64,000 nt of DNA from Oscillatoria nigro-viridis PCC 7112 (GCF_000317475.1 NC_019729.1:5408501-5472500), one strand, 5' to 3'. Shown: positions 50,616 through 59,481, numbered from the stretch's first letter. The notes: generated by a model from the sequence alone, not told the origin. Numbers and translations: made by a program.

Positions 50616-50643
50616 ATAACTAATAACTAATAACTAATAACTA
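50616..50643. repeat. Heptamer STRR (TAACTAA)n running into the start codon
   Basis: Four copies of TAACTAA continue directly into ATGACTAAC at 50644. No Shine-Dalgarno is visible. Confidence 0.85.
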
Positions 50644-51573
50644 ATGACTAACATAAAATTTCTGCAACCAGGAGATTTGCTCAAAGTAATTGCCCCTAGT
50701 GGCACTTTGCGAGAATCAACCAACTTTGAAAAGGGTGTAGAAATTTGGAAATCCCGCGGCTATCGACTTGAATTAACACCGGGTTTTGACGATCGCTGGG
50801 GCTATTTGGCAGGTTCCGACGAAAACCGCGTCCGACAGCTAGCAGATGCCCTCAATGACCCGGATTGTCGCGGTATTCTGTGTGTTCGAGGCGGTTTCGG
50901 CAGCACTAGACTTTTGGAAAAAGGAAAAGTGGGAAAGCCGGAAAACTCCCAATTTCCAACTCCAGATTCCCATTCGCCGAAATGGTTGATCGGCTTTTCA
51001 GATATTACTGCTTTGCTGTGGAATCACGACAAATTGGGGATTTGGGGCGTTCACGGGCCGATGCTGACAACTTTGGCGGATGAACCGGATTGGTCTGTCG
51101 ATCGACTTTTTGACTGCATAGAAGGTCGTCCCTTACCATCTTTGCAAGGTAAAGGATGGGGCAGCTCAAAAGCCACCGGGCGGCTGTTTCCTGCGAATCT
51201 GACGGTTGCTTCTCATTTGCTCGGAACCCCGTATCAACCGGATTTGACCGGGGTTATTCTCGCATTTGAGGATGTTTCCGAGGCTCCTTACAGGGTCGAT
51301 CGAATGCTGACTTTGTGGCGGATGGCGGGGGCCTTCGCTGGGGTGCGGGGCATTGCTTTGGGGCGCTTCAGTCGCTGCGAGATTGACCCGAGTATTCCCA
51401 GTTTTAGCATTGAAGAGGTTTTGCGCGATCGGCTGGGGGATTTGAATATTCCGATTGTCTCGGATTTGCCCTTCGGGCACGACGGCGTTAACGCTGCTTT
51501 ACCTATGGGAATTACGGCTTGTCTCGATGCCGAATCGGGATTGCTGATTTGCGGCGGTAAATCGCAACTTTAG
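50644..51573 (+). CDS. LD-carboxypeptidase-like protein (S66 family)
   Basis: The product has 309 residues in the S66 (LdcA/MccF) family. Members cut D-Ala from the L,D-bond of tetrapeptide stems during peptidoglycan recycling or inactivate microcin C. IAPSGTLRESTNFEKGVEIWKSRGYRLELTPGFDDRWGYLAGSDENRVRQL opens it. The nucleophile Ser is in LIGFSDITALLWNHD, the acid in VILAFEDVSEAPYRVDRML, and His in DLPFGHDGVNAALPMG. Between RLLE and KWLIGFSD an unusual hydrophilic segment of about 22 residues (KGKVGKPENSQFPTPDSHSP) appears to be captured low-complexity DNA. Confidence 0.9.
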   Translation: MTNIKFLQPGDLLKVIAPSGTLRESTNFEKGVEIWKSRGYRLELTPGFDDRWGYLAGSDENRVRQLADALNDPDCRGILCVRGGFGSTRLLEKGKVGKPENSQFPTPDSHSPKWLIGFSDITALLWNHDKLGIWGVHGPMLTTLADEPDWSVDRLFDCIEGRPLPSLQGKGWGSSKATGRLFPANLTVASHLLGTPYQPDLTGVILAFEDVSEAPYRVDRMLTLWRMAGAFAGVRGIALGRFSRCEIDPSIPSFSIEEVLRDRLGDLNIPIVSDLPFGHDGVNAALPMGITACLDAESGLLICGGKSQL

Positions 51574-51738
51574 ATTGGGGATCAACGTCTGTGACTTTAG
51601 CTTGAGATTTTGCACCCGCTAAAGAGTCTGGTTGGGTGAGGTTGACACGGTTGGCAGAAATTACATTTAAAATGGATTGTGTATGCAAATGTCAGCACCA
51701 AAAAAGCAAAAAGATTTTAAAATTTTCGAGAGGTTGAT

Positions 51739-52521
51739 ATGAAAGCACACAAATTGTTAAACAGTATCGCTGCCGCAGTCCTAGTTACGGGATTGGCACT
51801 TACGGGGATTTCCTCAAGTGCAGTTGGCGAACAGATACGGAATAACGATCGCATAGATGGAGTAATTCGCCGCACTTCCCCGATTTACCGTTTCCGAAAT
51901 ATGTGGACACCGGGATCTCCGACGGAAGAATTGCGGGGTCAAGAATACACTTTCAGCGCTCGGGAAGGCGATAACATTGAAGTGTTTTTAGATACAGATA
52001 GAAGTCGCGGTTTTACTCCCGTTATGGTGCTGTTTTACGGGAACAACAAACAAGTCGCTTTTACGCAAGACCGTTCTTTTAATTATCAAATTCCCCGTAG
52101 CGGTGATTACAAGCTTTTAGTGTTAGCAAAAGATGCTTCCAGAGGCGGTAGCTACACGCTGGAAGTTTCGGGAATTGATGGGGGCGACAGACGATCTCGC
52201 AATTCGCGGGACGATTGGTATACTAGGCGGGATGACGATCGATATGACGGTCAATATGACAGAGCACGGCTTTTGGAAGATGATTTTGACTTGCGGGCTG
52301 TTGATTGTCGCGAGAGACGTTCTATGGTGAGAGTCAGGTTTGACGATGGTAATCAAGATTCAACTTACTGCGCTGTCCCGAATAGAAGGTTTCCGGCGGG
52401 AGATTATTACTACAATTCGCGGACTAGAGATTTAGATTCGGCGAGGCGGAATGATAGTAGATTCGATGCGGGCCGAGATCAATGTCGGGTAGTGGTGGGC
52501 GGAGTGTGCGTGACGAGGTAA
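51739..52521 (+). CDS. Secreted protein with pre-peptidase C-terminal-like (PPC) domain
   Basis: The product has 260 residues. Residues 1-31 form a signal peptide (AAAVLVTGLALTGISSSAVG). A beta domain (about 60-145: YTFSAREGDNIEVFLDTDRS, TPVMVLFYGNNKQVAFTQ, YQIPRSGDYKLLVLAKDAS, GSYTLEVSG) fits the PPC fold. The rest (150-260) is rich in Arg, Asp and Tyr, with four Cys. It likely lies in the periplasm or outside the cell. GAGAGG lies 6 bases before the ATG. Between the two family C MITEs. Confidence 0.82.
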   Translation: MKAHKLLNSIAAAVLVTGLALTGISSSAVGEQIRNNDRIDGVIRRTSPIYRFRNMWTPGSPTEELRGQEYTFSAREGDNIEVFLDTDRSRGFTPVMVLFYGNNKQVAFTQDRSFNYQIPRSGDYKLLVLAKDASRGGSYTLEVSGIDGGDRRSRNSRDDWYTRRDDDRYDGQYDRARLLEDDFDLRAVDCRERRSMVRVRFDDGNQDSTYCAVPNRRFPAGDYYYNSRTRDLDSARRNDSRFDAGRDQCRVVVGGVCVTR

Positions 52522-52553
52522 GCGGAAAAAACCAGAATATTTCCCAAGAAATT

Positions 52554-52725
52554 GTAGGGGCGGGTTCCCCAACAATCCCTAATTCACATCAACAATATCT
52601 ATAAACCCGCCCCCACCCAACCTACCAACTCCGATTAGGAACAAGTTTTTGGAGTTCTGCGATGGGTGGGGGCGGGTTTTTGAGTTCGTCGATTTCATTG
52701 TAGATTTGGGTGAACCCGCCCCTAC
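52554..52725. mobile_element. MITE family C, copy 2 (172 bp)
   Basis: The ends GTAGGGGCGGGTT and AACCCGCCCCTAC match the 50412 copy, as do the internal AAACCCGCCCCCACCCAAC and GTGGGGGCGGGTTTTTGA units. The central part differs. Same orientation as copy 1. Confidence 0.85.
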
Positions 52726-52826
52726 AAATCTTGGTATTTTAGATGTAATTTTGTATTCGTGAATCAGTTGCTGCTTACCTGCTAAAATTTCTGAGGCTAT
52801 TAATTCAGCTTCTAAAATAATGGATA

Positions 52827-53030
52827 CTATTGATATTTAAGGCTTCCGTTTTCATTATATTCAAGCTCATGATACTTCCCACCTAAACCTAAATCATATA
52901 AGCACCTCTGGTAGTTTTTGGGACCCATATCAAAAGCATTAGTCTGATTCAATCTTGCCCATTCAGCTACTTTGATCTGGCTAGTTACCCCTGAAGCATC
53001 CGCTACGGTTTTGACAATCCAATCAAACAT
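52827..53030 (-). CDS. Small hypothetical protein (67 aa)
   Basis: The frame encodes MFDWIVKTVADASGVTSQI, then KVAEWARLNQTNAFDMG, PKNYQRCLYDLGLGGKYHEL and a short tail. No Shine-Dalgarno is clear (AAACAGTAAATAAAG before the ATG). The amino-acid composition is natural, with no low complexity. I do not recognise it. It could be a real small gene or the end of a decayed one. Confidence 0.45.
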   Translation of the reverse strand: MFDWIVKTVADASGVTSQIKVAEWARLNQTNAFDMGPKNYQRCLYDLGLGGKYHELEYNENGSLKYQ

Positions 53031-53531
53031 CTTTATTTACTGTTTAAGTTCGTATAATTTAATGATATCCCTATGATTTTTATTGTCAAGTTTCCATTCA
53101 ATTAGTTTCCAAGCGCGAGTGGGGAGATTTGCGAGGGTTCCCAAAATTATCCGTCAAAACTCCTTCAATCCCGCCGAGTCAATCCCTGAAACCATTGCCC
53201 AGCAAAGCTGCGAGGGTTAGAACGAAACAGCGTCGTTTAAAAGATTTTCCCTAAGCCTCGCAAACTGCCAGAGTTCGATCGCAATTGAAACAAGCCCAAA
53301 GAAACCGGGTTTTTCAGCTAATCTACGAGTCACAACGCATTATCTTCGCAAAAAAACCGGTTTCTGACCACCCGTGCGTCCAGCACTAGATTCGAGTTCT
53401 AGCCATTGTCTCAGTTTCTTTCGCGATCGCAAAATACACATTTGTACACACAACGATTTTGTCGAAAAGGACGATCGCACAGTGGTAAGCTACCAAAGGC
53501 ATTGAAATATCTAAGGTAGAGAAAAGTTAAA
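53031..53531. other. 500-base intergenic region before hemE
   Basis: No gene. An inverted pair AGAAACCGG (53300-53308) and CCGGTTTCT (53357-53365), extended by T-runs inside, resembles the AGAAACCCGG hairpins used as terminators elsewhere in the window but with a long 48-base loop. The hemE leader from 53440 is AT-rich with HIP1-like octamers. No promoter assigned. Confidence 0.5.
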
Positions 53532-54596
53532 ATGTCGGCATTAAATGAAGTTCCCTTGTTGTTGCGGGCAGCCCGCGGCGAAACCCTAGACCGCCCGCCC
53601 GTGTGGATGATGCGCCAAGCCGGTCGCTACATGAAAGCCTATCGAGATTTGCGAGAAAAGTATCCCTCATTTCGCGAACGTTCCGAAATTCCCGAAGTGG
53701 CGATCGAAGTTTCCCTTCAGCCGTGGCGCGCGTTTCAACCCGACGGCGTAATTCTGTTTTCCGATATTGTCACACCCATGCCGGGTTTGGGAATCGATAT
53801 GGACATTGCCGAAGGCAAAGGCCCGATTATCCACGCACCCATTCGCACTCAGCAGCAAATCGACAACCTGCAACCGCTGAACCCGGAAGAAAGCTTGCCG
53901 TTTATCAAAACAATCCTGAAATCCCTGCGCGAAGAAGTCGGCAACAAATCCACCGTGCTCGGTTTTGTGGGCGCGCCGTGGACGCTGGCGGCCTATGCGG
54001 TTGAGGGCAAAGGTTCTAAGGATTATGCCATCATCAAAAACATGGCATTTTCCGATCCAACTTTACTGCATCAGTTGCTGTCGAAATTCGCCGATGCGAT
54101 CGCCGTTTACGTGCGCTATCAAATCGACTGCGGCGCGCAAGTCGTGCAAATGTTCGACTCCTGGGCCGGCCAACTGTCCCCGCAAGACTACGACACCTTC
54201 GCTCTACCTTACCAGAAACAAGTATTCGAGCAAGTCAAAAAAACCCATCCCGACACCCCGCTAATTCTGTTAGTCACCGGTAGCGCCGGCCTCCTCGAAC
54301 GCATGACAACATCCGGCGCGGATATAATCAGCGTCGATTGGACGGTTGATATGGCCGACGCGCGCAAGCGTTTGGGCCCGAATATGAACGTTCAAGGAAA
54401 TCTCGATCCGGGCGTGTTGTTTGGTTCTCAACCGTTTATTCGCGATCGAATTCTTGATACAATTCGCAAAGCCGGTCATCGCGGACACATCCTCAACTTG
54501 GGACACGGCGTGTTACCGGGAACTCCCGAAGATAACGTGCGTTTCTTCTTTGAAACAGCAAAACAAGCCGACAAATTGCTTGCAGTTGCTGCTTGA
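53532..54596 (+). CDS. hemE: Uroporphyrinogen III decarboxylase
   Basis: This 354-residue enzyme removes four carboxylates from uroporphyrinogen III to give coproporphyrinogen III, upstream of both haem and chlorophyll. The signature PVWMMRQAGRYMKAYRDLREKYPSFRE holds catalytic Arg and substrate-binding residues. PDGVILFSDIVTPMPGLGIDM contains the central catalytic Asp. GAPWTLAAYAVEG and NLGHGVLPGTPEDNVRFF complete it. Standard length. Standalone. Confidence 0.97.
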   Translation: MSALNEVPLLLRAARGETLDRPPVWMMRQAGRYMKAYRDLREKYPSFRERSEIPEVAIEVSLQPWRAFQPDGVILFSDIVTPMPGLGIDMDIAEGKGPIIHAPIRTQQQIDNLQPLNPEESLPFIKTILKSLREEVGNKSTVLGFVGAPWTLAAYAVEGKGSKDYAIIKNMAFSDPTLLHQLLSKFADAIAVYVRYQIDCGAQVVQMFDSWAGQLSPQDYDTFALPYQKQVFEQVKKTHPDTPLILLVTGSAGLLERMTTSGADIISVDWTVDMADARKRLGPNMNVQGNLDPGVLFGSQPFIRDRILDTIRKAGHRGHILNLGHGVLPGTPEDNVRFFFETAKQADKLLAVAA

Positions 54597-54999
54597 AATT
54601 GATTGCGATTCTAGAATCCGATCGAATCCGGTTAATTGCACCTGATATTTGTAGGGAGACGGCAATGCCGTCTCCCTACCGTGGAAAAAGATTATATAAT
54701 CGGAGCGAATCCGGTTAATTGCACCTGATATTTGTAGGAAAACGCTATTGCCTATTAATGTCAACTTAACGTTAAACCCGCAGTCCGGCAGGGACTTAAG
54801 TCCCTGCCTCAAAGCTAAAGTCCTCTTAAGAGGACTGAGAAAAAGACTTGTAAACTCATTAGTCCTCTTCAGAGGACTTTAGCTATTAGACAGGGACTTA
54901 AGTCCCTGGCGGCTTTAGGCGTAAGTTGACACTAATAGACCATGCCGTCTCCCTACCGCCCTTAAAAGCGTCAAATCCTCCCTCTTCCCCTGCGGCAAA
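54597..54999. repeat. 400-base repeat region after hemE
   Basis: A direct repeat of 33 bases (CGAATCCGGTTAATTGCACC plus TGATATTTGTAGG) lies at 54623-54655 and 54706-54738. A palindrome TAGGGAGACGGCA/TGCCGTCTCCCTA sits at 54652-54678. The MITE family B element follows at 54745. No coding sequence. It fills the whole gap between hemE and the epimerase gene. Confidence 0.85.
54745..54950. mobile_element. MITE family B, copy 2 (about 205 bp)
   Basis: The ends CTATTAATGTCAACTTAACG (54751 on) and CGTAAGTTGACACTAATAG (to 54938) are inverted and match the 39301 element's TTAATGTCAACTTAA type. Inside is a large inverted arrangement: GCAGGGACTTAAGTCCCTGC, AAAGTCCTCTTAAGAGGACT, AGTCCTCTTCAGAGGACTTT, CAGGGACTTAAGTCCCTG. 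It can fold as a multi-branched structure. Confidence 0.8.
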
Positions 55000-55965
55000 A
55001 TGAACGCCAAAAAAATTTTCATAACGGGTGCAAGTGGCTGTATCGGTCACTACATGGCCGAAACTTTGATTCAAGAAACCAACCACGAACTTTACCTCTT
55101 AGTTCGCAACCCCGAAAAATTAAAATTTGACTGGAAAGCCCGCCCCGGCATCCATATAATACAAGGCGATATGCGAGATATCGATCGACACGCCGAACTT
55201 TTGCAAACAATTAATGTCGCAATTTTAGCTGCCACTGCTTGGGGAGGAACTCAAGAAGTGTTTGACGTTAACGTCACCAAAACTCTCCGGCTAATTCAAC
55301 TACTTTCGCCACAGACTTGCCAGCAAGTAATTTATTTTTCAACGGCCAGCATTCTCGGTCGAGACAACAATTTGCTCAAAGAAGCCGGGGAACTGGGAAC
55401 AGATTATATTCGGACAAAATACAACTGCATGGTGCTTTTGTCAGCCTTGACAAATCTGCCTCCGATTACGGCACTTTACCCGACATTAGTATTGGGAGGA
55501 GACGCCGAAAAACCAGTCTCTCACTTGTCATCTGGCCTGCCACTTGTCGCAAAATGGATTGGTTTGATTCGCTGGTTTCAGGCAGATGGCAGTTTTCACT
55601 TCATCCACGGCGCAGATATTGCTAAAGTAGTTAATTATTTAGTTCAACATCCGCAGGCTTCCGAGGAACCGCGACATTTTGTACTAGGAAATCCGGCGAT
55701 TACAGCTAACGAAGTGGTAGAACAAGCTTGCACGTATTTGAATAAAAAGATATTTTTTCGGATTACTCTGTCACCTTGGCTGGCCGATTTCTTTATTTGG
55801 CTGTTCCGAATTCAGGTGGCTGCTTGGGATAGATTTTGCATCAGCTACCGCCATTTTACCTATCAAAATCTTGTGAATCCCGAAAGCATAGGAATGCCGA
55901 GTTACTGCGGCACAGTTGCCGATATGTTAAGAACTAGCGGGATTCCCGGCAAAGATTCAAAGTAG
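55000..55965 (+). CDS. NAD(P)-dependent epimerase/dehydratase-like (extended SDR)
   Basis: The product has 321 residues. IFITGASGCIGHYMAETL gives the GxxGxxG nucleotide-binding turn (Gly10, Gly13, Gly16), and GDMRDIDRHAELL the first acidic loop. STASILGRDNN and TDYIRTKYNCMVLL hold the Ser/Tyr-xxx-Lys catalytic elements. The C-terminal half is less conserved, with one hydrophobic stretch (LADFFIWLFRIQVAAW) that suggests membrane proximity. The substrate is not evident. Standalone after the repeat region. Confidence 0.85.
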   Translation: MNAKKIFITGASGCIGHYMAETLIQETNHELYLLVRNPEKLKFDWKARPGIHIIQGDMRDIDRHAELLQTINVAILAATAWGGTQEVFDVNVTKTLRLIQLLSPQTCQQVIYFSTASILGRDNNLLKEAGELGTDYIRTKYNCMVLLSALTNLPPITALYPTLVLGGDAEKPVSHLSSGLPLVAKWIGLIRWFQADGSFHFIHGADIAKVVNYLVQHPQASEEPRHFVLGNPAITANEVVEQACTYLNKKIFFRITLSPWLADFFIWLFRIQVAAWDRFCISYRHFTYQNLVNPESIGMPSYCGTVADMLRTSGIPGKDSK

Positions 55966-56433
55966 GCGAGAAGGAAGTTCGGCAGCGGGCTATGTACGGG
56001 ATTTAACGGAGGTAACGGATTTAACGGATAAATGTTGAGGAAAAAGGAAGAGGAAATGTGCATCAAACTACTAATGTAGGCCGCACCATAAGCACTTTAC
56101 GAGATATATGTAGGGTACGCCTCGGCGCACCTTGCGAATAATGTAAGTGTTTGAAGTTCTTTTTTGCCTTAGTCCCATGCTTTTTAAATGCGATTATCGT
56201 CAATTAAGGGTCAAATACGATAAGATATCAGCATTTGCCAACTTTAACAGGGAACTGCAAGCTAAAAATTGCGCTCATTTTGTATGTCTTAGGGGGTGTG
56301 ACCCCTCACCAGATATTCGATCGAGTGCAAGATCGTAATTTTAGCCTTAACATGAAGTCTTGAGAGTCGATCGAACTCTCACGCCCCGCCAGCCCGATCG
56401 CAAGTTGTTTACTGATGTGAGGTTTAACATATA
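55966..56433. other. 470-base intergenic region, nothing firm
   Basis: Contains short repeat remnants (GTAGGGTACGCCTCGGCGCACC at about 56110, similar to the MITE ends at 35085) and direct AACGGAT units. A 63-residue frame at 56147 lacks a ribosome site and natural composition. The last 30 bases are an AT-rich leader for the radical SAM gene. No structural RNA recognised. Confidence 0.5.
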
Positions 56434-58026
56434 ATGCGAGTTCTCCTAGTTTATCCCCTGTTTCCGAAAACATTTTGGTCTTACGAGAAAATCCTAGAAT
56501 TAGTCGATCGTAAAGTGCTGCTGCCACCGCTGGGTTTAGTAACGGTAGCAGCTATTTTACCCCAAGAATGGGAATTTAAGTTAGTCGATCGCAACATCAG
56601 ACAAATCACCGAAGCAGAATGGGAATGGGCAGAGCTCGTTATTCTGTCCGCAATGATTGTCCAAAAAGCAGATTTGCTAGACATAATTCGCGAAGCAAAA
56701 CGGCGCGGTAAATCCGTAGCTTGCGGCGGCCCCTACCCGACATCCGTACCCGAAGAACCTCAAGCAGCGGGCATAGATTACCTGATTCTCGACGAAGGCG
56801 AAATCACCTTACCGATGTTTGTCGAAGCAATAGGGCGCGGCGAAAAAAGCGGAATTTATCGATCGGACGGCGTAAAACCCGATGTTACCACAACCCCGGT
56901 GCCCCGCTTCGACTTGCTGGAATTAGACGCCTACGACTCGATGTCAATTCAATTTTCCAGGGGCTGTCCTTTCCAGTGCGAATTCTGCGATATCATCGTC
57001 CTCTACGGCCGCAAACCCCGCACCAAAACCCCCCAACAATTGATAGCAGAATTAGATTATCTCTACAACTTGGGCTGGCGGCGCGGCGTGTTCATGGTAG
57101 ACGACAACTTTATCGGCAACAAACGCAGCGTCAAACTATTGCTAAAAGAATTAAAAGTCTGGCAAGAAGAACACAAATTCCCCTTTACTTTCAACACAGA
57201 AGCATCCATCGATTTAGCCCAAGACCAAGAATTGATGAATATGATGGTAGCGTGCAATTTTAATGCAGTGTTTCTAGGTATTGAAACTCCCGACGAAGAA
57301 AGCCTGCAAATGACGAAAAAATTCCAAAATACCCGAAATTCCCTGATAGAATCCGTAGAGTTAATTGCCAAATCAGGTTTGCGAGTAATGGCAGGATTTA
57401 TCATCGGATTTGACGGCGAAAAACCCGGTGCCGGTCAGCGGATTGTCAAGTTTGCCGAAGCAGCAGCAATTCCGAGCACAACCTTTGGAATGCTGCAAGC
57501 TTTGCCGCACACGGCATTGTCCCACAGACTAGCAAAAGAAGGGCGGTTGCGCGACAAATCTGGCAACCTCAACCAGACTACTTTGATGAACTTTATCCCG
57601 ACGCGGCCTCTCGAAGATATTGCCCGCGAATATGTCGAGGCATTCTGCGAAGTGTACGATGCTGAGAAATATTTAGACCGCACTTATCGCCATTTCTTAA
57701 TGTTGGGTGCACCGACAGCAAATATACCTGCAAGAATTCCCAGTTGGATAGATTTGCGAGCACTGTTAACTGTGGTATGGCGTCAGGGAGTCAAGCGCAA
57801 AACTCGGTGGAAGTTCTGGCATCATTTGTTCAGCATTCTCAGACGCAATCCTGCGGTTTGGGATCATTATTTAACAGTATGTGCTCACAACGAGCATTTC
57901 CTCGAATACCGCCAGATTGTGCGGGATGAAATTGAAGCTCAATTGGCTGAGTTTTTGGCTAATGAGTCTCAAACTGTATATCAAGAACCTGTTGCTGTTG
58001 AGGAAAAGCAAGTGCAAGCGGTTTAG
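56434..58026 (+). CDS. B12-binding radical SAM protein (DUF4070 type)
   Basis: The product has 530 residues. An N-terminal cobalamin-binding Rossmann domain (about 1-140, with LLVYPLFPKTFWSYEKILELV, VACGGPYPTSVPEE, YLILDEGEITLP) lacks the DxHxxG-type lower-ligand motif. The radical SAM domain (about 165-390) has Cys178, Cys182 and Cys185 in CPFQCEFCD. The C-terminal ~120 residues match the DUF4070 pattern. Members include methylases of complex molecules such as the hopanoid C2-methylase HpnP, but HpnP-specific identity cannot be judged here. No neighbouring pathway genes give the substrate. Confidence 0.92.
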   Translation: MRVLLVYPLFPKTFWSYEKILELVDRKVLLPPLGLVTVAAILPQEWEFKLVDRNIRQITEAEWEWAELVILSAMIVQKADLLDIIREAKRRGKSVACGGPYPTSVPEEPQAAGIDYLILDEGEITLPMFVEAIGRGEKSGIYRSDGVKPDVTTTPVPRFDLLELDAYDSMSIQFSRGCPFQCEFCDIIVLYGRKPRTKTPQQLIAELDYLYNLGWRRGVFMVDDNFIGNKRSVKLLLKELKVWQEEHKFPFTFNTEASIDLAQDQELMNMMVACNFNAVFLGIETPDEESLQMTKKFQNTRNSLIESVELIAKSGLRVMAGFIIGFDGEKPGAGQRIVKFAEAAAIPSTTFGMLQALPHTALSHRLAKEGRLRDKSGNLNQTTLMNFIPTRPLEDIAREYVEAFCEVYDAEKYLDRTYRHFLMLGAPTANIPARIPSWIDLRALLTVVWRQGVKRKTRWKFWHHLFSILRRNPAVWDHYLTVCAHNEHFLEYRQIVRDEIEAQLAEFLANESQTVYQEPVAVEEKQVQAV

Positions 58027-58048
58027 GGTTCGAGAATTCTACGGCAGA

Positions 58049-58104
58049 TAAACGCAGACAAACGCAGATGAATGTAACATTGTCTGCGTTTATTTTGTTT
58101 TTAA
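58049..58104 (+). terminator. Rho-independent terminator of the radical SAM gene
   Basis: TAAACGCAGACAA (58049-58061) pairs exactly with TTGTCTGCGTTTA (58080-58092). A T-rich tract (TTTTGTTTTTAAT) follows. It lies about 25 bases after the stop codon. The inner ACGCAGATGAATG may be part of the CGCAGATG repeats also found at 63718. Confidence 0.85.
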
Positions 58105-58330
58105 TCTCGTTTCCAGGTTCTGGCTGGCAATGTCATATCCTGCGCCTCTGCAGCCTGTTGAGAGCAGGCGAGAGCTCCTCCCGAGGCATTCCCAGTTTCT
58201 GACTGAAAAGGTGAAATACTACTATTGGCGGCAGCAGTTATTTCGGCAGATAGAGACGCGATCGCCCCCAAGTATGAAAATCTAATAACAAGCTCAAAAA
58301 TACCAAAATATCGATCGCCCTCAACCCGCC
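58105..58330. other. Spacer before htpX
   Basis: Contains a TCGTTTCCAGGTTCTGGCTGGC unit related to TCGTTTCCAGGCTGTGCCTGG at 17688, a recurring palindromic fragment, and CCCGCC just before the ATG. No gene. Confidence 0.5.
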
Positions 58331-59230
58331 ATGTTAGGAACAAATCAACTCAGAACAGCCGCTCTCTTAGGACTCCTAAGCGGTCTTCTCGTTTTAGGAA
58401 GTTATTATTTAATCGGCAACGAGCAAGGACTTTACATCGGTTTAGCGCTAGCCGCCTTCTCAAGTTTTAGCTCTTGGTACTATTCCGACACGGCAGCGTT
58501 AATGGCTTACCGCGCTCAGCCGATCGCCCGCAGCGAAGCACCCGAAATCTACGATATGGTAGCATCCCTGAGCGAAAAAGCCCAAATTCCGGTGCCGAAA
58601 ATCTTTGTAGTTCCCACTCAATCTCCCAACGCATTCGCCACAGGAAGAGACCCGGAACACGCGACAATAGCAGTTACTGAAGGCATCATCAATCTGCTTT
58701 CCCGCGAAGAATTGGAAGGCGTTTTAGCACACGAACTGACGCACATCCGCAACCGCGACACCCTCACTCAAGCAGTTGCAGGGACAATTGCCGGTGCAAT
58801 TACATTTGTCGGGCGAATTCTGACTTTTGGAGCGCTTTACGGCCCGGTAACGCGGGATAGCAGACAAGGCGCGAATCCCTTTGGTTTGCTGTTTTTAATC
58901 ATTTTAGCACCGCTATCAGCAACCGTAATTCAATTGGCGATTTCTCGGACGAGGGAATTTGCAGCCGACAGCGGTGCGGTGGAAATTACCAATAACCCGA
59001 TCGGTTTAGCAAACGCGCTGCAAAAATTAGAGAAAATGGGTCATGAAATTCCGATGCACGGCAATCCTGCGATGTCGCCGCTGCTGATTGTGAATCCTTT
59101 TTCGACTAAAGGTTTGCAGTCGCTTTTCCGCACTCACCCGCCGACAGAGGATCGGATTCACCGCCTTTTGGCGATCGCGCAGCAGCAGCAGCAAGGTACT
59201 CCAGTTATGGCTTACATCAACGGAGTTTGA
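58331..59230 (+). CDS. htpX: HtpX-type membrane zinc protease (M48)
   Basis: The product has 299 residues. Two N-terminal helices (about 10-27 and 34-50), zinc motif HELTH at 134-138 in VLAHELTHIRNRDT, the third ligand Glu in ISRTREFAADSGAVEIT, and two further helices between (about 143-165 and 182-205). The C-terminus FSTKGLQSLFRTHPPTEDRIHRL is a hallmark of HtpX, which degrades misfolded membrane proteins. Standard length. Different subgroup from the M48 gene at 16706. Confidence 0.93.
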   Translation: MLGTNQLRTAALLGLLSGLLVLGSYYLIGNEQGLYIGLALAAFSSFSSWYYSDTAALMAYRAQPIARSEAPEIYDMVASLSEKAQIPVPKIFVVPTQSPNAFATGRDPEHATIAVTEGIINLLSREELEGVLAHELTHIRNRDTLTQAVAGTIAGAITFVGRILTFGALYGPVTRDSRQGANPFGLLFLIILAPLSATVIQLAISRTREFAADSGAVEITNNPIGLANALQKLEKMGHEIPMHGNPAMSPLLIVNPFSTKGLQSLFRTHPPTEDRIHRLLAIAQQQQQGTPVMAYINGV

Positions 59231-59254
59231 GCGATCGAAAATGCAGCAGTATTT

Positions 59255-59287
59255 AGAAACCCGGTGTTTTGAAGCAGCCGGGTTTCT
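59255..59287 (+). terminator. Terminator of htpX
   Basis: AGAAACCCGG (59255-59264) pairs with CCGGGTTTCT (59278-59287) over a 13-base loop. The stem is identical to that at 28940-28972. It lies 25 bases past the stop codon. Confidence 0.75.
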
Positions 59288-59481
59288 GTATGTTTATTTG
59301 GTTTTTGGTTATTAATTAGGTAGGGGCGATCGCTGTGGGTAGAATCATCGCACTGTTTGGTATTTGCTGTGACGGGCAAGATCCTTACCCATTCAATAGC
59401 ACCTATACGAGCGGTCAAGATACTGATCGAGGTGAACAGCTTTGAGGTAAACTGGAATTGCTCTAAGTTCTGGAGTCTGAC

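Noticed and set aside
56147..56338. 63-residue plus-strand frame
   Set aside because: No ribosome site, biased composition and repeat remnants; no sign of a gene.
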